Source: Xanthoparmelia taractica
Taxonomy: Eukaryota > Ascomycota > Lecanoromycetes > Lecanorales > Parmeliaceae
Assembly: GCA_033085395.1 (NCBI GenBank)
Contig: JANQBS010000001.1
Span: 248,001 to 312,000 of the forward strand
DNA: 64,000 nt
Reading direction: 5' to 3'
Shown here: in pieces, positions 21,120-33,516 of the stretch
Layout: the number at the start of each line of letters is the position of its first letter
How positions within the stretch are numbered: the stretch's first letter is position 1
Notes under the pieces: model-generated
The model's input: only the letters and a program-made list of their open reading frames with translations
Told to the model about the DNA's origin: nothing
Database searches by the model: none
Made by a program: the position numbers and the translations under genes

Positions 21120-24100
21120 TCAGGCCTGAGCCCCAACAATTCCTGCTCCGCCACGGCGTTTCGGGTTGGTGCGAGTCGTGCGCTTTCCTGTTGATGGTTT
21201 AGAAATGTCACCACCATCTTCAATTAGTTTCACCAGCTCGTCGACGCTTCGAGAATCTATTAAGTTGTTGCTGCTCCTCGAGCTGATGTCCCGACCGCTA
21301 GCCATTTCAGAATTAGACTGGCCGACTTGAGGCTGCGGAAGAGTTCCCATGGTGGTTACGCGTGGGTTGAATACCACTCTTCGCAGTCGTCGAGCCTGCA
21401 CGTCTTTTGCGTGCTTAGCCATAGATACGGCGTTCTGGGTGAGCTGTTCAAGCCACTTCTCCGACTCTTTGGTATTCGGATCATCGGGACCGAGCTTGGA
21501 AAGGAAGATGCTGTACGCTTCGCGCATACGGTGGACAGCGCCTTTGTGGTCTTGGTCTAATACCAGGGCTTGCGCTAGTTGGAAGAGGAGCGTGGCAGTA
21601 TTGACCGATTGTTTTCCTGATACCTCCTCGCTAATGGCGAGAGATGTTTCGAACCATCGGCGTGACTCTGGGTAGAATTGCAATTGCTGAAGCATGACAG
21701 CCGCATTGTTGAGTGTTGTGATGGAGTCAGGGTGTTTAGAGCCGTAGATGATTTTCCAAAGCTCTAAAGCGTGTCTAACGCATGCTAAAGCGACGGTCGT
21801 ATTGCGATTACCGTGTTCGAAGAGAGCGAGATTGAGGTAGCTTAGGATCGTCTCGTTGGAATCTATGCCGAGCGTACGTTCTGAAATGATCACCGCTTTG
21901 TGAGCCAACTCAATAGCAGCGTTCTTTTCATCAAGCTGGTAGTAAAGCATCGCTAGTTGATGGTAGACTCGAGCTACTTCTGGGTGCAAAATGCCATATA
22001 TCTGCTCATGCAGAGTCAGTGACTCAAGAAGCAATTCCTGGCCGATCGCTTTTTGGTTCTGCATCATTGAAATTTTGCCGGCTTCTAAAGCTTCTTCGGC
22101 AAGAACGCTCTTTGGGCAGGCATCTTTGATGATAGGTACCATGTTTGTTATGTCTTCCGGGTTGAACGTCGATCGTTGCCTGGAGGTTTCTGAACCGTCT
22201 GTTACTGGAGAGTTGCGACCATTGTTTTTCTTCTTCTTCTTCCCACCGGCGTTGCCATGAGCATGACCGTTCATGCCAGAATGGTTTAGAGTCGCATTCG
22301 CCACACCGTTGGTCTCAGGCTTCGACTGCTCGGTGTCCGTTAGGGTCTCTGAAGCGAATTGGTAGTCCCGGGCGGTTAGCTGCAGTCCAAGCTTGAGAGC
22401 TATGCTTCGCAAAAGCTGTAGGTGCCTTGTGTCGCGTGTCCAGCCTTCTTCTAACACGTACTGGTACCGAATCTGGACCTGACTCTCCACTTCTCCTTTC
22501 AGACTGCATGGTGTGACATCAACGAATGAATAATCAGCGTCTTTGTAAAGATCTCGCAGATCATCATCAATCTGTGCTTTTGGTGAGTCGTTGAGACCCG
22601 TGCCCAAAAGGCAGTTGAGAAGGTGGCATAAGCAATTTGTAGCGAAGACCAATGGTAAATGCTTCAGGTATCGATGGGTAACGTGCTTGAAAGCTCTTGC
22701 GACCATTTCTTGTACGGTCAGTGCTTTAAGAGCTCGTAGTCGTGCATCGTTGTTTTCAGACAGAGCCGCAAGCTTACCCAGGTAGCGCAAGTTTACACCT
22801 CGCCTATGCATCAATCGACTCAAGGATTGGCCGTCCATTGGGAATCCGACCTCTCCTTCTTTGAGGTCTTGTATCATTTCTGGGATGACTTTCTCATGAA
22901 GGTGTGCGCAGAGGGCCCTTACGTCACGCTCATCGTTCGCCCATTCCTCCTTCTCTTCGTCTGTCTGTGGGACCTGTCCACAGAAAACATCAGGATTAAA
23001 AGCTAGAGAGAAAGCTGAAATGTCTACGCGATCTTCCTCCGGACTCTGTCCCACGGTCTTGTCTGCTGGTTCCAACGACTCGTTTATTTCGACTTGGTGT
23101 TCGTCGGTAATTACCTCCGTGCCGTTGACTTGGCTTTCTGCTGTGCCATTCGTAAGTGCAGCTGGCCCACCTGCTTTTGCACTGGTCTTTCGTCTCGCCA
23201 CTTCTTCTTGGACATATTCACCCATTCTAAGTCTCCAGTACGACTCCACAAGCTCCGGCCGGAGGGTGGTCATACGATGGGGATAATTCCGTAGCCGAGG
23301 CTCTGTGGTAGTTCCCTCACCATCTTCGCAATGTTCTTCAAGCCAAAGAACATCCAGCGGCGTAAGTCTGTATAAGTCAAGAATGTACTTGCGACCATCT
23401 GTACCAAGTAGGCCTTTTGTTTCAACGCTACCCTCAAGCACGTGCTTTTTGCCTTCTTTGTCCCAAACAGGATGCTTCTTTACCTTCAAGGCTTTGGAAA
23501 CTTGGGAGAATGTTGGTACAAATGCCTCGTTTTCAGCAACGACGTCTCGACCTTCCACTCCTCCATAGTCAACTTGGTGCTCCTCTGGTTCTCGCTGCTT
23601 GAAAATACCGGGAACAATGCTCTGCGCGACCAACCGTTTGCCTAGGTAATCAACGATAATGGTACCAGGTGTTGCCAAGCCTGCAATATCCAATTGATTA
23701 ACGGCTTTTACACCACCAACATCCTTTCCCACAGCTACTCGAGCAGCTTCATCACCACCTTCTGAGGTAAAAGTACCAACGCCGTCGGCTCCGAATGAAT
23801 AAAAAACATTATTGTATACAAAGATCTGTGCATCTTTGCTTTCTGTAGGATTCAAGGGTGCAACCTCCCCACGTGCGACCATTATTGCACCACGAGCAGC
23901 CGCCTCATTGAATTCAGCGAAGATCTTAGATATCAGCCGTTCTCTAAAGACCCGATCCTGGACAGTGTCTCTTGGAAGCTCTCGGGTGGACTGTATCTCC
24001 TCATTCCAGTCTCGCAATGTCTCGGTGTTCTCAACTCCAGAGAGAAGAAAGTTTTCCTGAGTCCTGGTAAGATCTGGTTGATGAGATGACAGGGATGTTG

Positions 24101-25252
24101 CTGTAGGAGCCACAAGCCAGGGGCTTGAGGGGATGGCATTCGTAAGTTGAAAGTTTGCTAATGGATCCCGCTTGTTGTTCGTATCTAATAATGCGTCGAA
24201 AGATTTGCTGAACGATTGTGACAAGACTGAGATTAGAGAAAGGAGTGAGTGTGCGGCTTTATTCTTTGGTGGTGGTCTTGGGAATGGATCGAATTTACTG
24301 TTGGAGGATTTGTTCACGAAGAATCCTGAGATATGGGAAGTGATCTGGTATTGCTCGCCTTCATTCGTGGTGAGCTGTAGATAGAGGAGGTGACCTTGTT
24401 GGCGGAGAAACGGTGGGGGTGGATTCCAAGCCGAAACACCTAGGGACTTGACTGTTTTGGGTGGTTGTTCCTGGTCGGTTGGAATGATCGTGCGCATCGA
24501 GGGTGAACTGTCGATGGTGTAGCCTGCGAGAGCATGTGGAGCTCCGGATGGGCTTCCATTGGCTTGTTTGTCTGGGGGAGCAGAGGGTGCGGCAGGATCT
24601 TTCCACGGTGATACTGTATCGTGAAGTGACAGACCAGCTGAAATGCCGTGCAGCGTGTCGACCCGGTTTCCGGCAGCCCCGATGATATCCCGAATACGTA
24701 CTAGGTGCATCCGAGCCTCTTTCTCCGTATATGGGTCTTCCACCAGCTTCAATCCTGAGCCTGCAGCAAATCCCTTGACCTCTGATAGCTCAACAAAGTC
24801 ATTGATCCGTTCGCCTTCATGTTCGAGATGGAAACATGAGTACTGGAAAGCGCCCGGGGTCTCCATTATGGATTGTCGAAGGTCTTGTACTTGCTCTTGT
24901 GTGGAGACCATGATCTGGATCTCGTAGGGTTGATGAGGTAACTGGATGGCGACTTGGAAGACACCTTTTGCCGACGTTAGCTCTTTCCATTCTATGCTGT
25001 TAAAAGCCGTACTATCAGCGGTCTGCTCCTCCTTTGCCCCATCTTGCTTCGCATTGATGGTCTCTTCATTTGCAAGTGCCGTCGAAGAATCTTGGTGGCC
25101 GTTGTTTTCTTCACTGTTCTTTCCGTTGGAAGTTTCTGGAATCGTAACATCAGTGTAAGGACTGAGGCGATAGGGACAAGTCGGGGAAGTCCGAGAGCAC
25201 AGGTGCTCCACGTACCTGGTATTGCGTTTGTATCAATACTCTCCTCGGACAT
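21120..25252 (-). CDS. CLU1: Clu1/CluA clustered mitochondria protein (eIF3-associated)
   Basis: Exon 1 25252-25216 (MSEESIDTNAIP), intron 25215-25136, exon 2 25135-21120; 1350 aa. The acceptor at 25136 is chosen because it alone keeps frame. The order of domains is that of Clu: ubiquitin-like N-terminal CLU_N with VQDLRQSIMETPGAFQYSCF, a GSKIP-like segment, the central CLU domain (ENFLLSGVENTETLRDWNEE, VYNNVFYSFGADGVG, GTDGRKYILDLYRLTPLDV), the eIF3-p135 region, and TPR repeats near residues 1040-1240 (LHPEVARVYHQLAMLYYQLD and following). A Lys-rich KKKKKNNG linker interrupts it near 1000. Clu proteins keep mitochondria distributed and bind mRNAs for mitochondrial proteins; yeast Clu1 associates with eIF3. 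Length is typical. Confidence 0.92.
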
Positions 25253-25811
25253 ATTAGGAATTTGTTAAAAGTATGGTATATGTACACACGAGTAGGGAGG
25301 TACTTTTGGTATCTACTATTGGAAAAGAATGTTCAATGGACACAATTAAGGAGAGTTGAGAGGGAAAATACTCTAAGTGTCAGGGATAAACAGTAGAATA
25401 AGTTACTTTAGTTAAGAAAGGGAAAAAAAAAGCAAGAGGATAGGAGAGACTTTTTTTTTTTTCTCTCCACCGCTCTAGAGAGAAAGAGAGAGCTTCCGTC
25501 ACCAGAATATAAGCAGCGGAAGCTAGCACTTACCCGCAAGTCCGGTTCCACCCGGACCCCTGCAACAAATTTCATCTGAAAACCCTCGGAAAGCTCTTGA
25601 ACGGCCAGATGACACATGGCCATTCTCACTGCTCTTACCGACACCAACCGACGACGACATTGTACTTCCAGAACTTGACTTCTCATTGTATTACATTACA
25701 TTCATTCATTCATGCCAATCTTTCTCAATGTCAGAACATTTTATGCATTAAGATAAGGCGCCATCCACATGCACACCTGGTCTTTAGATCTCTTTCTTGC
25801 CTGGATTTAGC
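25253..25811. other. intergenic, divergent promoter region with T and CT tracts
   Basis: Between CLU1 and HUT1. It includes an A/T-run stretch (25420-25465) with a run of about 12 T and adjoining CT repeats, common in fungal promoters as nucleosome-excluding DNA. No gene seen. Confidence 0.5.
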
Positions 25812-27095
25812 ATGGCGCGAACGAAAGCAGTCCCTTTACGAAGAGAGCCTTCACATCTCGACCAAGGACCCTCGAACTCTCCAGACCACGACTGGAAGCG
25901 TATGGATGACAAGGCTAATGGCAATATCATCCCAGCTACCCTGAGCAATGGTAAACCCCAGGCGCCTTCTCATCCCGCTTCCCAAGAGCAAGCCGGGCTT
26001 GCTCAACTCGTCATATGCGTCGCTGGCATCTATGCTTCATTGTACGCGAATAAAACCGATCCATTAAATCTTTAATACCATCTGACCTATACTAGTCTTT
26101 CCTGGGCGCTTCTCCAAGAACGTATAACAGCGACCAGCTATGGCCCTTCAACATCCCCCGAACGATTCACCTACTCGGTATTTCTGAACACCATTCAGTC
26201 CACCTTTGCAGCCTTAGTTGGCTACATTTACCTTCTTTACTCCGCTCCCAAGTGGGATCCGACCCCCGCCGTCTTCCCCACACGCTCCATCCTTTTCCCC
26301 CTCGTCCTGGTGGCAGTCACTTCTTCACTCGCCTCCCCTTTCGGATACGCTTCACTCGCTCACATCGATTATATAACATTCATCCTTGCCAAATCGTGCA
26401 AGCTTCTTCCTGTCATGTTTCTCCACCTCACCATATTCCGGAAATCCTACCCCTTCTACAAATACCTTGTCGTGGCCCTCGTGACTGTGGGCGTAGCCGT
26501 TTTCACCGTCTATCATCCCTCCTCGTCGAGCAAGAAGTCATCGCCAAAGAATAGCAACTCGGCTTGGGGACTGGTACTGCTTAGCATCAACCTTCTCTTA
26601 GATGGCCTTACAAACAGCACCCAAGACCACATCTTTACCTCATACCGCCCCTATTCTGGCCCCCAGATGATGGTAGCGCAGAATGTCCTCTCCACCCTCC
26701 TCACGGCGCTTTACTTGCTCCTTTCGCCTCTTATTCCTCCTACACTCCTTTCACCGACAACTGGCGGCTCTTCCGAAGTTTCAGCTGCTCTAGCCTTCAT
26801 ACAACGCAACCCGGCAATCCTACCTGCTATCCTCTCTTTCGCCGCTTGCGGTGCCATTGGCCAAATATTCATCTACTACACCCTCAGCCATTTCAGCAGT
26901 CTCTTACTAGTCACGGTAACAGTGACGAGGAAGATGTTGACGATGATGTTGAGTGTGCTCTGGTTTGGACATCGGTTGAGTGGGATGCAGTGGGTGGGCG
27001 TGGGGTTGGTATTTGGGGGCGTGGGGGCAGAAGGCGTGATGCAAAGGAGGGAGAAATTGGCAAAGGAGAAAGTAAAGAAGGAGAAAGGGTTTTGA
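25812..27095 (+). CDS. HUT1: Hut1 UDP-galactose transporter homologue (SLC35B family)
   Basis: Exons 25812-26041 and 26096-27095; 409 aa. The 54-base intron (GTACGC...CTAG) splits a Phe codon, giving YASFLSWALLQERITATSYG, a hallmark of Hut1. Further conserved blocks: SLAHIDYITFILAKSCKLLP, NLLLDGLTNSTQDHIF, and GQIFIYYTLSHFSSLLLVTV followed by TVTRKMLTMMLSVLWFGH. About ten membrane helices are expected. The C-terminus ends KEKGF, a KxKxx dilysine signal for return to the ER, which fits Hut1's ER location, where it exchanges nucleotide sugars and supports protein folding. An in-frame ATG five codons earlier (25797) is an alternative start. Confidence 0.9.
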
Positions 27096-27878
27096 TTTTG
27101 GGCTTTCTACTTCATCGTGCCGGTAATGCATCTATCTTGCATGTCCGGAGTATAGATAGATGCGACATAGAATATAGATCAGATAGACGCATTGGTGGTA
27201 TCTGTACCCTTAATTTGTGATGCTTTGGAACCGAATGTGCCAGGACACCCTTCGATTCGCCCTCCCCTGCATCAAGGAACCAAAAGAAGAGACTGGCAGC
27301 TGATGTTGTTCGACACTTTGGGAATTTGTGCAGGGACTAATGCACCTGCATAAAACCGTTCCCGCGTACCCTTTGCCTCTCAAAAGGTACATCAACCTGC
27401 TGACACCCTCACCGACCTTCCAAAGATCAATACTAATCATCGGCCCAGCAAAGCACTCTGTGAACCATTTCAGTCAGTCAAACATCACAGAAGACGCACC
27501 GACATACCATATCAACGCCCCGAAAGCCTAATAAACGGACCCAGCGAGCGTCCTTGCGTCACCGCATTAGGAACATCGTTCCCGAGATCGCATATACAGT
27601 GCAGAAGGAGCCAGTAAGCAAGCAAGCACAGGCACCCGGCCTCAGATCCGTGTCCTCAGAAACAAGGACAGAGGGTTTCCGCAGTTTAACCCTGCCATCA
27701 TCTCTCGAGCCTTAAGTCGGTCACTGCACCGCACCCGTCTTACAACCTCAGCATCTGGGCCTCCACCCCCTCCCGGGGCAGCTACAAAATACATTTGTAC
27801 GGTCTGTACGACGCCGACACAGTCAGGCATCTTCACTTACATCCCTCCGGCCACAAGGCCCACCGGCCCTCGTCGAGT
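27096..27878. other. intergenic: HUT1 3' region and Yippee promoter
   Basis: No coding segment recognised. The final 100 bases before the Yippee ATG are Pro-codon-like and open in more than one frame, so a longer leader or an upstream exon cannot be ruled out. Confidence 0.45.
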
Positions 27879-28362
27879 ATGGGCCTCGTCTACAACACCT
27901 ACCTAAACTCGGACAAGATCTTTGGCTGCAAGAACTGCAAGACGCATCTCGCGAGCCATGATGCTATCATCTCACGCGTACGTTCTCCAGCGCTCGTCGC
28001 TTTTCCTGTGACATGTACTCTCTCTTGTCGCCGCTTCAAAAATGCGGGGGCATTTTATCTTGTGCTACCGAGCCTTGGTGCATATTGTGGCAGGTTGGAC
28101 ATTGCTGATCTCTGGATCTAATCAATAGAACTTCCGTGGTCAACACGGTAAAGCCTACCTCTTCAACGCCGTCGTAAACACCTCTCAGTCAGAAGCCATA
28201 GAGCGGAATATGACCACGGGTCGGCATATTGTACGGGATATAATGTGTCGACAGTGTAAAGAGACGGTGGGGTGGAAGTACGACAAGGCGTACGAGCCGA
28301 GTGAGAAGTATAAGGAGGGCAAGTTCATACTGGAGGCGGAGCTACTGTGTACGGTCTACTAG
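27879..28362 (+). CDS. Yippee-family zinc-binding protein
   Basis: Exons 27879-27977 and 28129-28362; 110 aa, the usual Yippee size. The 151-base intron falls between CKTHLASHDAIISR and NFRGQHGKAYLFN, both family signatures. Zinc ligands are Cys17-x2-Cys20 and Cys73-x2-Cys76 (CKNC, CRQC), with GWKYDKAYEPSEKYKEGKF and the closing ILEAELL before the C-terminus. Yippee proteins are a conserved eukaryotic family with a Mis18/cereblon-like fold; the best studied relatives (YPEL5, yeast Moh1) work with the GID/CTLH ubiquitin ligase. Which branch this one belongs to is not decided here. Confidence 0.88.
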
Positions 28363-28891
28363 ACTGTGAGCCTTCCACAAGAGCGCAGAGGGGGGGGCTG
28401 ATTGATGTACGAGAAATAAGAAAGCATGCATTGGGGGACTTGGGGGGTAGGCGTTCGATTACGAGCATATATTGCGCATGGGCCTTGGAAATCTGAGGGC
28501 ATCATCTTGCAATGGTAAGCGCTATCTTTGAGCGAGCGATGGAGTTACTGCCAGTGCCTTCAGCAATGGACAATAGAACACTCTGAGACTTTCCAGCAAG
28601 ACATCATAAAGTAGCCGAAGCCTCGTTGACGGTTCAATCAGTATCGCGTTGACTATTTGCTGCACTTTGGACGTCCGTTCAAGCTACTCGGCCCAGACCT
28701 AGATGGCGGGGTAGAAGAGGCCGAAAAGGCACAAGGTGTGGGGTTGCCCACCTAAAACCATTACTTCATGCTTTAGCAGTAGATGCTACCTTATGCATAA
28801 TGGCGAGCTACTTAGGACTTGTTTTCTGTACCTGTACACTCCCTTGTCCTGGGAAACCCGAAAAACAAGGTAATCAAGGACCGGAAAAGCA
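28363..28891. other. intergenic, nothing recognised
   Basis: 3' region of the Yippee gene and promoter of the dehydrogenase gene on the same strand. No feature beyond that. Confidence 0.45.
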
Positions 28892-30345
28892 ATGGCCAAA
28901 GACACAATGAAAGCTGTCATCTTCAAGGAGCCCCATGTCGTAGCTATAGAAGATCGTCCCATTCCCAAGATCAAAGATTCGACAGACATTATCGTGAAAG
29001 TGATATATACTGCTTTGTGCGGCAGGTGAGTAGAGGGAATACTTGATCCAACTGAGGCGGGTCTAACGTCACCGCTCCAGCGAACTCCATGTCTTCAGAG
29101 TCTGTAACCCCGTCTTATTCAATTACAACGAGGGAACTTACAAAAACAGGGCCATCAACCCAGCCCAACGGGGTTCATCATGGGCCATGAGTTTACTGGT
29201 ACTGTCGAGGAAATCGGATCCGACGTGAAGAATTTCAAAAAGGGCGATCAGACCGTCTCACCCTTCACGGTCTCCTGCGGGGAATGCTTTTATTGCAAGC
29301 AAGGATACTCCTCAAGATGTGCCAAGTCTGCCCTCTTCGGTACAGCCGGCCTCGATGGTGCTCAAGCCGAATATGTGAGGGTGCCGCTGGCGGACAGTAC
29401 CGTTGTGAAGGCTCCGGAAGGCATTGCAGATAATGTGTTGGTTCTTATGGCAGACATATTTCCTACTGGATATTTTGCAGCCGACAATGCCTTCAAGGGC
29501 TTGACGAAGGAGCAGGTTTCTGAGGCAACTGTAGTGCTGATTGGCTGCGGACCTGTCGGCCTCTGTGCTCTCATTAATGCCGAGAACTACAAGCCCAAGC
29601 ACCTGCTTGCAGTGGACTCGATTCAGTCAAGACTGGACCTGGCCAAGTCTTTGGGTGCGGAGCCGTGGAACTTCCAGACTGACCGGGAAGGTCTTGACAA
29701 ACGAGTAAAGGAGTTGACAGACGGCCGAGGTGCCGATGTAGTCATTGGTATATCTTCCGCGTTGATCCATGCATTGAGCTGAGGTGGGAGCTGATCTATG
29801 TTGCCAGAGGTCGTTGGCATGAGCCCTGCTTTGAGAATGGGATTTGAGTTACTGAGACCTTGGGGCATTATCTCAAGCGTAGGCGTGCATAACGCGGAGG
29901 TCAGTCCGAAGGATCATTTGCCTTCAATCTTGCATTGTACTTACGCATTGCAGATCCCCTGGTACTGGGACAACCGACCTGCCTGTCTCCACTATAGAAG
30001 GTATGGCTGACAACTCAATAGGTCTGGTAACGAGGCGTACGGAAAGAATTTGCGCATCCAGATGGGCAGATGCCCTGTACGATCAATATTTCCTCGAGCT
30101 CTGGATATGCTAAAGAAGAAGCAACATCTCTTGGGGTCAGATGCTATTGAAGCTCAAACATGAAGCAGCGCCCGCTGACCATGATGCAGATTCATGTCTG
30201 ACAAAATTATGCCTATGTCCGCGGCTGTAAAAGGCTACGATCTCTTTGACAAGATGAAAGTGCAGAAAGGCATGCCGCCCATAATGAAAGTCTAGATTTC
30301 TGATTGCACTAACAAGATGTAGTGGTTTTCGAAGCACAGAAGTAG
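28892..30345 (+). CDS. zinc-dependent medium-chain alcohol dehydrogenase
   Basis: Best model has eight exons: 28892-29025, 29081-29099, 29150-29747, 29808-29899, 29954-29961, 30022-30135, 30190-30269, 30323-30345; 355 aa. Joins rebuild family motifs: catalytic zinc ligands in ALCGSELHVF and MGHE, structural zinc CGECFYCKQGYSSRC, coenzyme loop IGCGPVGLCA, and SSVGVHN. It oxidises or reduces an alcohol/aldehyde using NAD(P); substrate unknown. Oddities: exon 5 is only 8 bases, exon 2 only 19, the donor after exon 2 is GTCTGT, and the last intron appears to use a GC donor, giving the ending KVVFEAQK. If that intron is retained, the protein ends nearby at a TAG (30292-30294) with another tail. 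Confidence 0.8.
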
Positions 30346-31085
30346 CAGCATCTCGATTATTGCGAGGAAAGAATAGACGCAAGAATACGTAAAAGCATGA
30401 TCTTGACTCCGCTGCATCTGTAATAAATTTCGCGTACTACCCAATGAAAGTAACCCGAAATAGCCTCTCTTCATCGAGTGGCTCCTTTCATGCAATATTC
30501 ATATCATAATCCGGCTGGATGGTCTTATGCCAGCCCATAGACATCGAGCAAGCCACAGTATATTTGCTTGAGGCTTGCTATAGATCAATTTGTAACAGTA
30601 GCGACGCATTGCAGAGCAAATGCCCTTGAAGAATGGCAGGCCTCCAACGCGGTTGCCAAAAGTGTGACTAGCGACAGGGATTGTTGCATGAGAAGCAACG
30701 GTTGTTTGGTGGGGGAAAAGAAAATAGCGTGCTCGCCCAAAATTCTCTGAGTGTATGAGCATCTTTCCCACGACACTTACAAACCGCTTCTACAATTCCT
30801 CAACCCCTCGTCACACCTTTTCTCCTCAAACTCTCTGTCAATCTCATCCTCAAGTGCGTGTTCAAGTACCTTGCTCGCTCTCCGGAAGCTTCCTATTCCT
30901 CTGTAGGTCCTTTAATAGCGAATATTTGCTTCTATACAACAGCTGGCGATAAAGAGCACAACGGTGAAGTACGATTACTGACTTATCTGCACTCAGCCCA
31001 CTAATTGCGACTGTCCAACCAAGATCACTTCCATTCCTGTCACTGTCGCGCTCGAGCAATAGCACCCTGTCCATCGACCTTCGAA
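30346..31085. other. intergenic: dehydrogenase 3' region and KH-gene leader
   Basis: Pyrimidine-rich from 30780 onward, as expected of the 5' leader of the RNA-binding protein gene. No gene found. Confidence 0.45.
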
Positions 31086-32296
31086 ATGGCAACAGAAACC
31101 CGCACCGAGACAGAGCTCTCCGAGTCAATGAGCCGCGTGGGCCTTAGCGGTGAGAATGGAGAAGAAAATCGCCTTGGCCCCGATGGAGAGCCAGCACCAA
31201 GAACCGATGAAGAGTATGCCCACTCTCAACTCACTCTCCGTGCCATTGTGTCCTCGAAGGAAGCCGGCGTGATCATCGGCAAGGCGGGGAAAAACGTAGC
31301 GGATCTTCGGGATGAGACTGGCGTCAAAGCTGGCGTCAGCAAGGTGGTGCAGGGCGTGCATGACCGTGTGCTCACGGTCACTGGTGGACTAGATGCCATC
31401 TCAAAAGCTTACGCTATTGTTGCCAAGGGTCTCTTGGAAGGTGCTCCACAGATGGGGATGGGTGGAGTCATTTCTTCAAATGGAACACATCGTAAGCCTC
31501 CATTACATCCATCCTAGATCTCTCCACTGTTATTCCGTACACCGGCTGTCTTACATTTCTCGCAAGACAACTGTTGATTTTCACTACAGCCATTCGTCTG
31601 CTCATCTCTCACCATCAAATGGGTACAATTATTGGTCGGCAAGGACTTAAGATCAAACAAATCCAAGATGCCTCCGGGGTCCGCATGGTCGCGCAAAAAG
31701 AGATGCTACCACAGTCAACCGAGCGAATTGTCGAGGTTCAAGGCACGCCAGATGGCATCCAAAAGGCTACTTGGGAGATTGGAAAATGCTTGGTCGACGA
31801 TTGGCAACGCGGGACCGGGACTGTTCTCTACAACCCCGTGGTGAGAGCAGAGGCCGGTCGTGGAGGTCCTTTGGCCGGTGCTCCAGTTGGTGCACCGCCA
31901 CCATACAATGGCAATCGCTCGTTCAACCGCACTGGTAATGGTGCCGACTTCAGTGACAATAATGCTGGAGGGTCATACAATCGCCGCTCGAACTCGGATG
32001 TGGCAAATCGTGGACCTCCTACAACAACAGAAGATGGCGAAGAGATTCAAACGCAAAACATCAGCATTCCTTCGGACATGGTTGGTTGCATAATTGGACG
32101 TGCTGGAAGCAAAATTAGCGAAATCAGAAAGAGCTCTGGTGCCCGCATATCCATCGCCAAAGCCCCTCACGACGAGACTGGAGAGCGCATGTTCACTATC
32201 ATGGGGAGCGCCGCAGCCAACGAGAAGGCACTCTACCTTCTTTACGAGAACCTTGAGGCTGAGAAAATGCGTAGAAGCCAACAGCCTCAGGACTAG
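31086..32296 (+). CDS. three-KH-domain RNA-binding protein (Rnc1/Pbp2/PCBP-like)
   Basis: Exons 31086-31491 and 31590-32296; 370 aa. The 98-base intron splits a Pro codon just before KH2. KH1 (about 46-125) has VIIGKAGKNVADLRDETGVK; KH2 (about 137-207) has GTIIGRQGLKIKQIQDASGV; KH3 (about 290-362) has VGCIIGRAGSKISEIRKSSG. All three keep the GxxG loop that grips single-stranded RNA. A Gly/Pro/Asn-rich linker separates KH2 and KH3. The layout matches PCBP/hnRNP K-type proteins; fission yeast Rnc1 stabilises a MAPK-phosphatase mRNA and budding yeast Pbp2/Hek2 act on mRNA fate. A MAPK-phosphatase-like gene lies 6 kb away, which is only suggestive. Confidence 0.9.
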
Positions 32297-33516
32297 ATCG
32301 AATACTGGAGTGATCATATCCGGTGATTTTCAAGGTTGCACTGGTTTGGGTTCAGCCAGATGCACATCCCCCACGCTCCGACTCAAGCACGCCACGTCGC
32401 CGACTCGACAATTCCTTTCCACTACATATCTGTCCATCCACCACCAAAAGTTGACTCGCTTCATTGTCCGACAGGGACACGTCCTTTCACGACAAACTAT
32501 TACGACCTCATGATCCTTTATAACCTTCACGAATCATCATGGCTTTCACAGCGTGCTTGACGACTGATGAATCCGCTTGCTCAACATCATTCTTTCCGAC
32601 TCTATGCCTCTTCCATGCGATGATACCAATACCATCTACACTCCTCCACTCCTTCCATACACCCAAGCTCTAGTAGCAACCTCCATCCGACCTCCTTGAT
32701 AAGCTTGCTTTGATACAGTCAGGCCTGTCTTCCTCAGTGCCTGGATAGCCTGTACTTCTTTGTCCATGGACTGCCTCGGAAATTGAAGGGAAGGAGCTAG
32801 AAAGCTGGCAAGCTGGCCAGTAAATAGGAGGTAGACTCTACTTCTCACGTGGCAATCGACCCAATTGCTATCAAACTCCGTGCTACTAGTATCATTGTCT
32901 CGTTCTCTGTGAAAGTCAAGCTGTAGAGGTGCTACAAAACCGGATCTCTCCTCGGGGAAATTGCCTTTCATGCTCAGCTGTAGGAGTATAGGTAAGGTAA
33001 GGTCAGGGTAGACGAACAACGCCAAGCAACAAGAAATCGCCCGACATACCGGAGATCCTCCGCCCAACAATTATCGTTCTTCAAGGGTCCTCGGTCCATG
33101 CCTTTACGGTCTACTTTCGCCTTATAGACAAACATATAGATTATCTGCCACGTAAGTAGGCATCTTGTGTACTTGTTCTCTTGTTCTACGCCCTCGCTGG
33201 TGTATGCTTCAACGCCCCACAAGCCCCACTTCCCATCGACGCGCCCCTAAGAGCTTTAACAGCTGTCTCTTCCTGCATACACGCGCCTGCCCGTCTGGAA
33301 TTATGCAACCTTAAATTTGCATCTCTCTGGCCAAGGTAGCGGACGCTGTATGTAAGCAGCGCTCGCTCACCACCTGAGCCAGAGAGGATCGCAGATTCGT
33401 CTTTGAAGCATGACCGAGCTGGGCTTGCACGTTGATGGTACGCACTCAGCTTAGATCTGTTCGACGGGAAAGAGCAATGACCCGGCAGATTCAGCTATCT
33501 CCTCTATTGGGTCTAA
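32297..33516. other. intergenic, long promoter/leader region of the PAS kinase
   Basis: Contains the 3' flank of the KH gene and about 1 kb before the kinase. A possible first exon of the kinase starts at the ATG at 33477. The minus-strand frames here have no coding character. Confidence 0.45.

Noticed and set aside
32636..33070. 144-codon minus-strand frame
   Set aside because: No motif, no splice support and no protein-like pattern; lies in the kinase promoter region.
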